Shown here: positions 16,593-24,680 of the stretch, piece by piece | Layout of the letters: the number at the start of each line of letters is the position of its first letter | How positions within the stretch are numbered: position 1 is the stretch's first letter | Source of the DNA: Gordonia jinhuaensis | Lineage (GTDB): Bacteria > Actinomycetota > Actinomycetes > Mycobacteriales > Mycobacteriaceae | NCBI RefSeq assembly: GCF_014639795.1 | Contig: NZ_BMGC01000005.1 | Span: 1-64,000, forward strand | Length of the DNA stretch: 64,000 nt | Direction: 5' to 3' | The notes under the pieces: model-generated | The model's database searches: none | What the model saw: only the letters and a program-made list of their open reading frames with translations | Told to the model about the DNA's origin: nothing | Translations under genes and position numbers: made by a program

Positions 16593-17303
16593 ATGACCAC
16601 GCGAGTGTTCGTCATCTTGTCCGCTGTGCTGACGATGGTCGCCGCGGGGGTGACAGTGCAGCTGCCCGTTGCTTCGGCGCAGGGATGTCCGGACGTTTCG
16701 GTGGTGTTCGCGCGGGGCACCGCCGAACCCGGTGGTCCGGTCGGTGTCACCGGCACCTCGTTCGTCGCGGCGCTGCAGACCCAGCTCGGTGCGCGCTCGC
16801 TGCGCGTGTACGGGGTGAATTACCCCGCGAGCGCCGACTTCCAGAATCGGCTCGCATTCGCCCAGACCGTGGTCGACGGGATCGATGACACCCAGCGCGA
16901 GGTGACCTCGACGGCTGCAGCGTGTCCGCGCACCCGAATCGTGCTCGGTGGGTATTCGCAGGGCGCAGCGGTGGTGGGTTATGCCGCCGGCGACTCGATC
17001 TCGGTGAAGCAGCAGTACAGGCGGTTCGCCGCCGACATCCCTGGTCCGCTCGCTCGAGATGTCCGGGGGCACATCGCCGCGATGGTGCTCTTCGCGCCCC
17101 CGTCGCACCGCTTTCTCGACGATGCCGGTGCACCGGATCTGACCGTCGACCCCGCGTTGGTTCCGCGAACCGTTCGCTACTGCATCCCGGGCGACACCGT
17201 GTGCGACGGTGCCCCCCTGCAACAACCCAACGGCCTGCATGTGCTGTACGCGGTCGACGGGGACACGCTGTCCGCGGCGAGATTCGCCGTCTCGCGGATC
17301 TGA
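16593..17303 (+). CDS. Secreted cutinase-family esterase
   Basis: 236-aa alpha/beta hydrolase of the cutinase family, common in mycolata as cell-wall-associated or secreted lipases, phospholipases and cutinases. A signal peptide (hydrophobic core to about residue 24, cleavage at ASAQG) precedes the mature enzyme, which opens with CPDVSVVFARGTAEPGG. The catalytic triad is visible: Ser in GGYSQGAAV, Asp in YCIPGDTVC and His in NGLHVLY. Four cysteines (CPDV, ACPR, YCIP, VCDG) match the usual two disulfides. ATG 16593 is chosen over ATG 16518 because it starts the signal peptide and follows a -10 by 7 bases. Confidence 0.93.
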   Translation: MTTRVFVILSAVLTMVAAGVTVQLPVASAQGCPDVSVVFARGTAEPGGPVGVTGTSFVAALQTQLGARSLRVYGVNYPASADFQNRLAFAQTVVDGIDDTQREVTSTAAACPRTRIVLGGYSQGAAVVGYAAGDSISVKQQYRRFAADIPGPLARDVRGHIAAMVLFAPPSHRFLDDAGAPDLTVDPALVPRTVRYCIPGDTVCDGAPLQQPNGLHVLYAVDGDTLSAARFAVSRI

Positions 17304-17381
17304 GAGGCAGCGTGCACATGCGTCACACACCGACCTCGGCCCCGATGACCCGCGGATACCGCAGCCCCCGAATGCCACAAA

Positions 17382-17396
17382 CTGCCATATTGGCAG
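17382..17396. promoter_or_regulatory. TetR operator candidate overlapping the -35
   Basis: Perfect inverted repeat CTGCCA-TAT-TGGCAG. Its right arm occupies the -35 position for the TACAGT -10 at 17414-17419 (17-bp spacer), so binding would block the tetR promoter. Confidence 0.6.
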
Positions 17397-17413
17397 AATC
17401 TGACATCTAGGCA

Positions 17414-17419
17414 TACAGT
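17414..17419 (+). promoter_or_regulatory. -10 hexamer for leaderless tetR mRNA
   Basis: TACAGT ends 7 bases before GTG 17427 and decides that start over GTG 17418, which would lie inside the promoter. Confidence 0.55.
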
Positions 17420-17426
17420 GGATCCA

Positions 17427-18062
17427 GTGTCTGATGATCAACTCTCGCCCCGTGCGCGGCGCCAGCAGAAGTTGCTCATCGACATCTCCGACACCGCGAT
17501 CCGACTCTTCATCGCACAGGGTTTCCACGAGACCACCATGGACCAGATCGCGGCGGCGGCCGAGGTCTCGGCGCGAACGCTCTACCGCTACTTCCCCACC
17601 AAGGAAGATGTCATCACCCCGGCATTGCAGGAGGGGTGGTCACGATATGTGGCGGCCTTCAGCGAACGGCCCGGCGACGAATCGGTGATCGAGAGCCTGC
17701 TGGTCTCCGCAGATGCGGCCGCACGTGGCCACGCCGGAGAGCGGACCCGCTCCTTCGTCCGGGAACTGCTCACCTCACCGCCACTGCGGCCAACCTGGTT
17801 GAGAATCCAGACGTCGTCTCACGATGCGCTTCGTCCGCATCTGGCACGGCGACTGCACCTCGATGCCGAGTCGGTCCAGGCGCGCGTGGTCGCGGCCTGT
17901 GTGGGCGAGGCCAACCGCATCGCGGTCGAGTCCGCGGCGAAGATGCCGCCAGAGCAGTTCGTGTCGGTGTTGCGCGATTGCCTGGAGGCGTTGGGGCCGA
18001 TGCTCCACCCGCCCGCGCGTGGTCCGGGTGCCGCGCCCGATGTGGTCGCGCTCGAAGCCTGA
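17427..18062 (+). CDS. TetR-family transcriptional regulator
   Basis: 211 aa. The helix-turn-helix is clear at about residues 12-58: IDISDTAIRLFIAQGFHETTMDQIAAAAEVSARTLYRYF. The C-terminal helices form the ligand/dimer domain and are not assignable to a ligand. A palindrome sits across the -35 of its own promoter, so autorepression is likely. A second inverted repeat and a terminator-like hairpin lie between it and the downstream membrane protein, which probably belongs to its regulon. The start is set by the leaderless -10 described separately. Confidence 0.9.
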   Translation: MSDDQLSPRARRQQKLLIDISDTAIRLFIAQGFHETTMDQIAAAAEVSARTLYRYFPTKEDVITPALQEGWSRYVAAFSERPGDESVIESLLVSADAAARGHAGERTRSFVRELLTSPPLRPTWLRIQTSSHDALRPHLARRLHLDAESVQARVVAACVGEANRIAVESAAKMPPEQFVSVLRDCLEALGPMLHPPARGPGAAPDVVALEA

Positions 18063-18104
18063 GCCGAATTGCCGAACGAACAGCGGCACTCCACCGATTT
18101 CCCC

Positions 18105-18123
18105 GATCGGACGTGATCCGATC
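18105..18123. promoter_or_regulatory. Inverted repeat upstream of the YhgE/Pip-like gene
   Basis: GATCGGA-CGTGA-TCCGATC, perfect 7-bp arms. It lies between tetR and the membrane protein gene. It may be an operator for that gene; its sequence differs from the palindrome at 17382, so a different regulator is possible. Confidence 0.45.
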
Positions 18124-18128
18124 GACAA

Positions 18129-18148
18129 GGCCCGGCGATTGTCGGGCC
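18129..18148. terminator. Terminator-like hairpin after tetR
   Basis: GGCCCGGC-GATT-GTCGGGCC, an 8-bp stem with one wobble, followed by GTCTTGTCCT. It would end tetR transcription before the next gene, which has its own ribosome site. Confidence 0.6.
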
Positions 18149-18186
18149 GTCTTGTCCTGAATAGTTCTGATGTCCCAAGGAGATCC

Positions 18187-19809
18187 ATGACGTCTTCACT
18201 CACCACGCGGTGGCGAAACACCTACAGCAAGTTGCCACCTGCGGCTCAGATGATCGGCCTGCAGCTGTGGCTGCCGGTGTTCTTCATCACCGCGTTCTGC
18301 CTTTGCTACATCATGGCGTTCCATTCGCCCAAGATGCACGACATCCCCGTTGCGGTGATGAACACACCGTCGGCATCGGTGGTGACCGATCGGGTCGACA
18401 CGGCATCTCCGGGGATGTTCCAGTTCAGCTTCATCTCCGACAAAGACGACGCGATCGAGAGCGTGCGCGCCGGACACAATGCCGCGGCTCTGACCGTCCC
18501 GGCGCAGCCGGGGCAGAAGGCGGAACTGGTGATCGCCACCGCGCACCAGTACCAGGCGGCCAGCCTGGTGAAGGTCTCGTTCCAGCAGATCTTCGCGACG
18601 TCCGGCGGTGTCCAGATCACCGACATCGCACCGTTGCCGCCATCGGACTCGTTCGGTCAGGGCGCGATGTACATGATGATGTCGTGGTGTATCGCCGGTT
18701 ACATGGTGGCGATGTTCATCGGCATGATGGGTGCCCCGTTGAGCCACCTCATGCGGGTGGGGATCCTGGTCGGCGGCGCGCTGGTGCTGTCGTTGCTCGC
18801 CAATCTGCTTGCCGGACTGGCGATCGGTGTCTACCCGGCAAGTCACTTCGGTGCCATGTTCGGAATCGCCTTCCTGTGGATCCTGGCGATCGGGCTGTTC
18901 ACCAACGGGTTGTCGTACTTCTTCGGCCGGTTCATCACCGGTCCGGCGCTGCTGTTGTTCGTGTTCTTGTCGATCCCCTCGTCAGGCGCGGCGTTCCCGG
19001 CGTGGATGGTGCCGTCGTTCTTCGGGCATCTGCAGCCCTACGTGGTGGGTCACGGCATCACCGAGATGATCAAGCGTCAGCTCTACGGCGTGGGCGCGCC
19101 CTACTGGCAGGGGTTCCTGCTGATGGGGGTGTACGCACTGATCGGTGTGGTCACGATGTTCATCGGCAAGCGCTGGCGTGAATCGCGCGAGGTCGACCGG
19201 ATCCTGGCGGGCAAGACCACCATGATGGCGGCCGCACAGGGCGGCATGATGCGCCACGGTATGGCCAATCGAGCACAGGTGCTGCGCCACCACGGGATCG
19301 ATCCTGACACCGGTAAGCCGCTGTTCAAGGCCGATGACGATGAGGCCGGCGACGGTGAGCAGCACGGGCAGTCGTCGACAGCACGCGACGACTCCGAGGA
19401 CACCGGACGGTCCGACGGCGACAAGAGCCATCACGACAACAGCCACCGCGACGACAACGGGTACGACGACAACGGTTACGACCCGATCACCGATCTGGAG
19501 AACTCGGTGTCGGTCGACATGATGACCAACGGGGGTCGCAGCCTCGGTCTCGGTCAGATCGACCGTGAATACGATGCGCGCACCGCGGCCAAGCGTTCGG
19601 GCAACTGGGTCACCCTGAACGACGGGGGTTCCCGGACCCGCCCGTCGACCGCTATCGATACCGGCGACGGCGCCACCGACACTGCGCAGTCACGTGCCGC
19701 CGATGCTGAGCGCAGCGACGATGGCCGCGGCGACGCTGACGACAGGGCCGAGGATCGCGAAGCCGAGATGTCGTCGAACGGTGCGCGCGGTCGCCACGAA
19801 GGGCGGTGA
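18187..19809 (+). CDS. YhgE/Pip-like ABC-2-type membrane protein with acidic tail
   Basis: 540 aa. One N-terminal helix (residues 28-45), an extracytoplasmic domain of about 130 residues (FHSPKMHDIPVAVMNTP through QQIFATSGGVQ), then five to six helices up to about residue 330: the layout of YhgE/Pip and ABC-2 permease-like proteins, often exporters induced by TetR regulators. From about residue 365 a hydrophilic tail of some 175 residues follows, rich in Asp and His (KSHHDNSHRDDNGYDDNGYD). ATG 18187 follows AAGGAG (18175-18180) by 6 bases; the longer frame runs through tetR and is rejected. No ATPase gene is adjacent. Control by the upstream TetR is inferred from context. Confidence 0.8.
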   Translation: MTSSLTTRWRNTYSKLPPAAQMIGLQLWLPVFFITAFCLCYIMAFHSPKMHDIPVAVMNTPSASVVTDRVDTASPGMFQFSFISDKDDAIESVRAGHNAAALTVPAQPGQKAELVIATAHQYQAASLVKVSFQQIFATSGGVQITDIAPLPPSDSFGQGAMYMMMSWCIAGYMVAMFIGMMGAPLSHLMRVGILVGGALVLSLLANLLAGLAIGVYPASHFGAMFGIAFLWILAIGLFTNGLSYFFGRFITGPALLLFVFLSIPSSGAAFPAWMVPSFFGHLQPYVVGHGITEMIKRQLYGVGAPYWQGFLLMGVYALIGVVTMFIGKRWRESREVDRILAGKTTMMAAAQGGMMRHGMANRAQVLRHHGIDPDTGKPLFKADDDEAGDGEQHGQSSTARDDSEDTGRSDGDKSHHDNSHRDDNGYDDNGYDPITDLENSVSVDMMTNGGRSLGLGQIDREYDARTAAKRSGNWVTLNDGGSRTRPSTAIDTGDGATDTAQSRAADAERSDDGRGDADDRAEDREAEMSSNGARGRHEGR

Positions 19810-19897
19810 TCGCCGGAACTGCGCCGATGTGAACACGGTCGCAGCCAGCAGCGGCCCTGTCGCGGTGCGTACACGGCTCTGCCGTTGCCCGGGGGCC

Positions 19898-19903
19898 TAC
19901 TGT
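19898..19903 (+). promoter_or_regulatory. -10 hexamer for leaderless hydrolase mRNA
   Basis: TACTGT ends 7 bases before ATG 19911. Confidence 0.5.
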
Positions 19904-19910
19904 AGAGCTC

Positions 19911-21026
19911 ATGGTGATGGCCGATCGACCTGAAGTCGAAACCGCTTCGGCGCCGGTGACCGCTCTGACGATCGCCGGGCTCGGCGAGAGCATGCTCAAC
20001 GGGCTGGCGCGGGTACCCTTCCGCAAACCGTGGAAGGGACCTTCGGGGCTGTTGGACAACCTCGGGCAGTCGGTCACCCGGCAGGCGGTCCGCTCGTTCA
20101 TGGGGTACTCGATGGGACTGCCCATCGAGGAGTTCCGGTCGATGGAGAAGATCCTCGACACGATCTGCCGCGTCGTGGTGCCGCCGTTCGTCGGGCTCAC
20201 CGACGGTGTGGAGATCAAACGCGACACCATCGGCGGTGTTCCCGGTCTGTGGTGCCGCGCGAAGGCGAGCACCGACGAATACGTCGACGACAGCGGCGAG
20301 AAACAGACCATCGGCGCGACGATCCTCTACCTGCACGGCGGCGGCTACATCGGGACGTCGCCGATCATGTACGCGGCCTTCGCCGCGTCACTGGTCGACG
20401 TGACCGGTGCCGAGGTGTTCATCGCCGACTACCGGATGGCGCCCGAATTCCCGTTCCCGGCCGGTGTCCTCGACGCCGCCGATGTCTATCAGGGTCTGCT
20501 CGACCGCGGGGTCTCCCCCGACCACCTCGTGATCGCCGGCGACTCCGGAGGCGGCGGGCTGGCCACCTCACTCATCGGCTATCTGCACACCCACAACCGC
20601 CCGATGCCCGCGGCAGTGGCGTTGTTCTCCCCCGAAGTCGACCTCGACCTCGACCATCCCTCGATCACCGAGAACGCGCAGTTCGACATCCTCCCGTGGA
20701 ACGTTCCGGTCACCCCGTATCTGCATGGCGTGCAACCCAACGACGGGCGGGTCTCGGCGATCTACGCCGAACCCGACCCGGAATGGTTTCCCCCGACGTT
20801 CATCTGCTGGGGATCCGACGAGATGTTCCGCGACGGGATCCGCGAATTCACCGAGAGTCTCAAGAAGGCTGGTGTACAGGTGGAGGAGATGGAGGAGTAC
20901 GGCATGTTCCACGTCTTCCCGATCCTGATGCCGTGGGCCGAGTCGTCCAAACGGGTGTTCCGGCGACTGTCGGAACTCGCGAGCACATACGTGAAGGAAG
21001 ACCCGAACGCCGCACAGACGCACTGA
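19911..21026 (+). CDS. Alpha/beta hydrolase, hormone-sensitive-lipase family
   Basis: 371-aa esterase/lipase. The oxyanion-hole motif YLHGGGYIGTS, the nucleophile elbow IAGDSGGGGLA, the Asp of WGSDEMFRDG and the His of GMFHVFPIL form the HSL-family set. The first 90 residues are a helical cap region. There is no signal peptide, so it acts in the cytosol or at the membrane face on acyl esters; the substrate is unknown. It follows the YhgE-like gene by 101 bases but has its own leaderless-type -10. It is followed by a VOC protein gene after 51 bases. Confidence 0.9.
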   Translation: MVMADRPEVETASAPVTALTIAGLGESMLNGLARVPFRKPWKGPSGLLDNLGQSVTRQAVRSFMGYSMGLPIEEFRSMEKILDTICRVVVPPFVGLTDGVEIKRDTIGGVPGLWCRAKASTDEYVDDSGEKQTIGATILYLHGGGYIGTSPIMYAAFAASLVDVTGAEVFIADYRMAPEFPFPAGVLDAADVYQGLLDRGVSPDHLVIAGDSGGGGLATSLIGYLHTHNRPMPAAVALFSPEVDLDLDHPSITENAQFDILPWNVPVTPYLHGVQPNDGRVSAIYAEPDPEWFPPTFICWGSDEMFRDGIREFTESLKKAGVQVEEMEEYGMFHVFPILMPWAESSKRVFRRLSELASTYVKEDPNAAQTH

Positions 21027-21077
21027 ATCGCCACGGCGGCCGGGTTCATCACCCGACCAGGAGAAGGGAACAACACA

Positions 21078-21431
21078 GTGAGTGACAACGACGTGCGCAT
21101 GATCGTGCTTTCCACAGACGATCTCGACGCATCGATCAAGTTCTACACCGAGACAGTGGGGATGACGCTGAAGTTCCGCGACGGCGCGCATTACGCAGCG
21201 CTCGACGGCGGTTCGGTGACGCTGGCCCTCGCAACGGACGTGGACCATCCGATTCCCGGTCAGGTGGTCGTCGGCATCAAGACCGACGATGTAGACGGGA
21301 GTGCCAAGGCGGTTGAGGAGAGCGGCGGGGGAATCGTGAAGGGGCCCTACGACGACGCGCACGAACGCCGCGCCGTGGTCTATGACAACAAGGGCAACGG
21401 GCTGGTGTTCTACAGCCCGCTCGCCCGCTAG
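21078..21431 (+). CDS. VOC (glyoxalase/bleomycin-resistance) family protein
   Basis: 117 aa, one vicinal-oxygen-chelate domain with the two beta-alpha-beta-beta-beta repeats: MIVLSTDDLDASIKFYTETV opens the first and VGIKTDDVDGSAKAVEESGG the second; the end VVYDNKGNGLVFYSP is the usual C-terminal strand. The role may be small-molecule binding, isomerisation or ring cleavage; metal ligands are not obvious. GTG 21078 has AGGAGAAGG upstream (21059-21067). It lies in a same-strand run between the HSL-type hydrolase and a DUF2316 gene. Confidence 0.85.
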   Translation: MSDNDVRMIVLSTDDLDASIKFYTETVGMTLKFRDGAHYAALDGGSVTLALATDVDHPIPGQVVVGIKTDDVDGSAKAVEESGGGIVKGPYDDAHERRAVVYDNKGNGLVFYSPLAR

Positions 21432-21468
21432 GCCGCAGTCTCGTCGCACCTGAGATGACGTCACAGCC

Positions 21469-21771
21469 ATGTCGCTGAATGCCCGGGAGCGGCACCGCAC
21501 GAGCGACGAGCTCGGCGCGAATCTCGTCATCTCCGGTCTGACGACCGAGGAGTTGCGCCAACGTCTCGGGTTCACCACCGGTCAACTCGACGCCGCAATG
21601 GCCGCGCGCACGAGCGATCCTGCCGAGGTGTGGCTTGTGCGCGACTACCTCGAGAGCGTGATCGCGCGCCGTGGCGCAACCCCGTTCCCCTATTCGGTGC
21701 TGACCGAGGATGCACGTCGGATGGCGCAGATCTGGTTCGATCTCGCGACGCCTCCGCCACCCGAGCCCTGA
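21469..21771 (+). CDS. DUF2316 family protein
   Basis: 100 aa. The opening MSLNARERHRTSDELGANL followed by GLTTEELRQRLGFTTGQLDAAM and a DPAEVWLVRDYLESVI segment matches my memory of the DUF2316 family, small helical proteins with a helix-turn-helix-like pattern. No experimental role is known to me. It is 37 bases after the VOC gene and probably co-transcribed with it. Confidence 0.75.
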   Translation: MSLNARERHRTSDELGANLVISGLTTEELRQRLGFTTGQLDAAMAARTSDPAEVWLVRDYLESVIARRGATPFPYSVLTEDARRMAQIWFDLATPPPPEP

Positions 21772-21924
21772 CCCGTCCCCTTCTGGCGTCCTGCCCCTCG
21801 AATGGCCGGCCTGTCCGTTGCGGCATACCCGATACGCGCGAATCGGACGAAACGCCTTTGGTTGCAGCATGATTGGTCAATCTCGGTCGACGCTCGACGT
21901 CAGCGGGATCGCGCTGTGGATGCG

Positions 21925-21930
21925 TACACT
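21925..21930 (+). promoter_or_regulatory. -10 hexamer for leaderless kinase mRNA
   Basis: TACACT ends 8 bases before ATG 21939 and 5 before GTG 21936; either could be the 5'-terminal start codon. Confidence 0.45.
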
Positions 21931-21938
21931 CGGTCGTG

Positions 21939-22691
21939 ATGGAGACGTTCACCAAGCGAACCACCGGTCGTCCGGCTCACTGGGAGGTCGCGGGCCTGTC
22001 CTGGCTGGCCGAGCAGAAGTCTGCCGGCGGGGCGGATGTGGTCGAGGTGGTCGGGCTCGACAGCGGCGGATTGACCGAGTCGCGGGTCGTCGAGACCGGC
22101 GCGTCGCCGGACGCCGCGTCAGATTTCGGTCGTCGCCTGGCCGTTACCCACGATGTGCACGACGTCAACTGGGGTGAGGGCCCCCGCGGCTGGGAGGGCA
22201 GCGGCTACCGCGGACCCAACCAGCGCCTGCTCGACCTCCCGCTGACACCTCAGGAGAGCTGGGGAGTCATGTACGCAGAGAATCAGCTGATGTCGCTGGT
22301 ACCCGACGCGGGATATGACGCGACAGGAGTTGCGGTCTTCGAGCGTCTGGCGCAGCGCCTCCGCGACGGCGAGTTCGAGACCGGCGACTCCCCCGCACGC
22401 CTGCACGGTGACCTGTGGTCGGGCAACCTCATGTGGACCTCCGACGGATGTGTACTCATCGACCCCTCGGCGCACGTCGGTCACCGAGAGACCGACCTCG
22501 CTGCGCTGGCGTTGTTCGGCTGCCCCTATCTCGACCGGATCATCAACGGCTACAACGAGGTTCATCCACTCGCCGGTGGCTGGGGTGAACGAGTGCGGCT
22601 GCATCAGCTGTCGATGGTCCTCATGCACGCGGTGGTGTTCGGCGGCGGGTACCGGCGTGAAGCGCTCGAGATCGCGCGCGCATACGGGTGA
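21939..22691 (+). CDS. Fructosamine kinase-family protein
   Basis: 250 aa with an aminoglycoside-phosphotransferase-like kinase fold. The catalytic loop RLHGDLWSGNLMW and the metal-binding LIDPSAHVGHRETDLA are both intact. The family phosphorylates protein-bound ketoamines and so removes glycation (fructosamine-3-kinase; bacterial members favour ribulosamines). The Lys-containing N-lobe appears short. ATG 21939 starts the conserved N-terminus and follows a TACACT -10; the longer frame from 21873 adds unrelated residues. It is followed by the SDR after 115 bases. Confidence 0.87.
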   Translation: METFTKRTTGRPAHWEVAGLSWLAEQKSAGGADVVEVVGLDSGGLTESRVVETGASPDAASDFGRRLAVTHDVHDVNWGEGPRGWEGSGYRGPNQRLLDLPLTPQESWGVMYAENQLMSLVPDAGYDATGVAVFERLAQRLRDGEFETGDSPARLHGDLWSGNLMWTSDGCVLIDPSAHVGHRETDLAALALFGCPYLDRIINGYNEVHPLAGGWGERVRLHQLSMVLMHAVVFGGGYRREALEIARAYG

Positions 22692-22806
22692 ATGTATATG
22701 GCGCGCAACGCCTGACAGCCGCGGGCCCATGTCGGAGTGCATCGATCGATTCGGCGATGGCCGAGGAGACGACTGCGGAGAAGACGACAACGAAGGAGAA
22801 GAGAAC

Positions 22807-23571
22807 ATGGCAGATGCTTTCCTCAACAAGGTTGCATTGGTAACCGGCGGCGCGTCGGGTATCGGCAAGGCGGTGGCGGTGGCGCTGGCCGCGCAGGGAG
22901 CCGCGGTCTCGGTGGCCGACCTACGCAAAGATGCGGCGCAGGATGTGGTCGAGGAGATCACCGGCGCCGGTGGTACAGCCGTGGCCGTGGAGGTCGACGT
23001 ATCCGACCCGGCGCAGGTCAAGAACGCCGTCGACCAGACGGTGAGCGCATTCGGCAAACTCGACCTCGCGCTGAACAACGCGGGTATCTCCGGACCCACC
23101 GGACTGCTCGGCGACTACGACGACTCCGACGGCTTCGCCGCGTACAAGAAGCTGATCGGGATCAACCTCGACTCGGTGTATTTCGGTATGCGCTACGAGA
23201 TCCCGGCGATGCTCGCTGCCGGCGGTGGTGCGATCGTGAACACCTCCTCGATCCTCGGTGTGGTCGGCGAACCGACCGCGACGCCGTACACCACGGCCAA
23301 ACACGGTGTCGCCGGGATGACGAAGGCGGCCGGCGCCGGCTATGCCGCCCAGGGCATCCGCATCAACTCCGTGCATCCGGGCTACATCGAGACCCCGCTG
23401 CTGGCGAACATGGATCGTGACGCCTACAACGGGCTGGTCGCCAAACATCCGATCGGCCGTCTGGGCACGGTCGAGGAGGTCGCGAATATGGTCCTGTTCC
23501 TGCTGTCGGACACGTCCACCTTCATCAACGGTGCGCAGTTCGTGGTCGACGGCGGCTACACAGCGGTCTGA
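22807..23571 (+). CDS. Short-chain dehydrogenase/reductase
   Basis: 254-aa classical SDR. The cofactor motif TGGASGIG near residue 14, LNNAG, the Ser of NTSS, the YTTAK catalytic pair and the VHPGYIETPL region are all present. An Asp after the second strand (VADLRKD) favours NAD(H). The substrate is unknown. ATG 22807 follows AAGGAG (22793-22798) by 8 bases; the longer frame overlaps the fructosamine kinase gene and is rejected. Its last 47 bases overlap the 3' end of the convergent DMT-exporter gene. Confidence 0.92.
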   Translation: MADAFLNKVALVTGGASGIGKAVAVALAAQGAAVSVADLRKDAAQDVVEEITGAGGTAVAVEVDVSDPAQVKNAVDQTVSAFGKLDLALNNAGISGPTGLLGDYDDSDGFAAYKKLIGINLDSVYFGMRYEIPAMLAAGGGAIVNTSSILGVVGEPTATPYTTAKHGVAGMTKAAGAGYAAQGIRINSVHPGYIETPLLANMDRDAYNGLVAKHPIGRLGTVEEVANMVLFLLSDTSTFINGAQFVVDGGYTAV

Positions 23572-24610
23572 CGAACGGCACGCGGGACCGTCCCGGCGAA
23601 ACGACGGCGTTGCCGGGGAGCTGATCGTCGCCGGGGAGCTGATCGACCGGTGGTGCCTGAATCGGCAGTGCTGTCAGCGGCAGTTCGGGAGCCGCCGCGC
23701 GGGACCGCGACGCCGCGCGCCGCAGCGACAGGACTGCGGCGACGTTGGACGCGACGATCAACGACATCCCGATCCATTCGTGGGCGGTGAGGTACTCGCC
23801 GAGGGTGACCATGCCCAGTAGTGCGGCCCACACCGGGTTGAGGCTGGTGAGGGTGGCGAACAGCCCGGGGTCCGCACGCCGAAGTGCCAGCAGGTCGACG
23901 GCGTAGGGAATCGCGGAGGCGAGAATGCCCGCTGCCACCGCGTATCCCAGCGCTGCGCCGTGCAGTCGCCCTGACACGATGAGCGCGACCGTCAGCGGCG
24001 CATACACCACCGCGGCGATCATGGTGGCCAGTGCTGTGCCGGTGATACCCGCAACCCGCTGCCCGAGAACCTGATTGAGGACGATGTAGTTCGCCCAGCA
24101 GGCGGCTGCCACCAGCGCCAGTCCCACCCCGAGGTAGTCGGTGGACGGGCCCGGGAGCACCAGAACGTAGACGCCGAGGGCGACGATCACCGCCAGCAGA
24201 CCTTCGCGTGATCGCCGGAATGCCCACAGCGCCACCGCCAGTGGCCCGAGGAATTCCAGCGATACCGCCAGACCGAGGCCGACCCGCTCGATAGCGGTGT
24301 AGAGGGCGAGGTTCATCACACACACGGTCGCCGCGAGCGCGAGGATCGGCCACCACTGGGCCCACCGGAGTCCGCGAACCGTCGGCCGACCCACGATCCC
24401 CAGGGTCACGGCGGCGATGAGCTGGCGGACCGCCACGACGCCTGCCGGGCCGATCGCCGGGAAGGCCAGCGCGGCCAGCGCGGCACCCGTCTGATTACTG
24501 AGGCTGCCCGTCAGCGACAGCCCGACACCCGCTGCGGTCTCCCGCGAGGAACGCGCCGAGCCCGCCGAGACCGGGGTCGGCGCATCGTTGGTGTGCGACT
24601 CGATGGTCAT
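23525..24610 (-). CDS. EamA/DMT-family transporter (RhtA-like)
   Basis: 361 aa with ten hydrophobic helices in two EamA repeats (LSLTGSLSNQTGAALAALAF opens the first; LGVGLALVAAACWANYIV the second). Such inner-membrane proteins export amino acids such as threonine/homoserine or other metabolites. ATG 24610 is closest to the divergent LysR promoter. The C-terminal tail of about 60 residues is low-complexity, contains DQLPGDDQLPG from an 18-bp DNA duplication, and overlaps the SDR gene antisense by 47 bases. Control by the LysR regulator is likely from divergence. Confidence 0.87.
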   Translation of the reverse strand: MTIESHTNDAPTPVSAGSARSSRETAAGVGLSLTGSLSNQTGAALAALAFPAIGPAGVVAVRQLIAAVTLGIVGRPTVRGLRWAQWWPILALAATVCVMNLALYTAIERVGLGLAVSLEFLGPLAVALWAFRRSREGLLAVIVALGVYVLVLPGPSTDYLGVGLALVAAACWANYIVLNQVLGQRVAGITGTALATMIAAVVYAPLTVALIVSGRLHGAALGYAVAAGILASAIPYAVDLLALRRADPGLFATLTSLNPVWAALLGMVTLGEYLTAHEWIGMSLIVASNVAAVLSLRRAASRSRAAAPELPLTALPIQAPPVDQLPGDDQLPGNAVVSPGRSRVPFVRPLCSRRRPRTAHR

Positions 24611-24642
24611 GACAGATGAGTGTGGCCGGTGCCCGACCGGCT

Positions 24643-24678
24643 GCAAAATGATCGCTGCGCACCAGCTATACCATTTGC
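24643..24678. promoter_or_regulatory. LysR-type binding site and leaderless lysR -10
   Basis: GCAAAATG (24643-24650) and CATTTGC (24672-24678) form an imperfect inverted repeat between the divergent genes. TACCAT (24669-24674) ends 6 bases before the lysR ATG and can be its -10, so the right arm overlaps the promoter, as expected for autoregulation. Confidence 0.45.
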
Positions 24679-24680
24679 GT

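Noticed and set aside
17824-18186. N-terminal extension of the YhgE/Pip-like frame
   Set aside because: It is a shadow of tetR in another frame; ATG 18187 has AAGGAG.
22315-22806. N-terminal extension of the SDR frame
   Set aside because: It overlaps the kinase gene in another frame; the SDR fold starts at ATG 22807 after AAGGAG.
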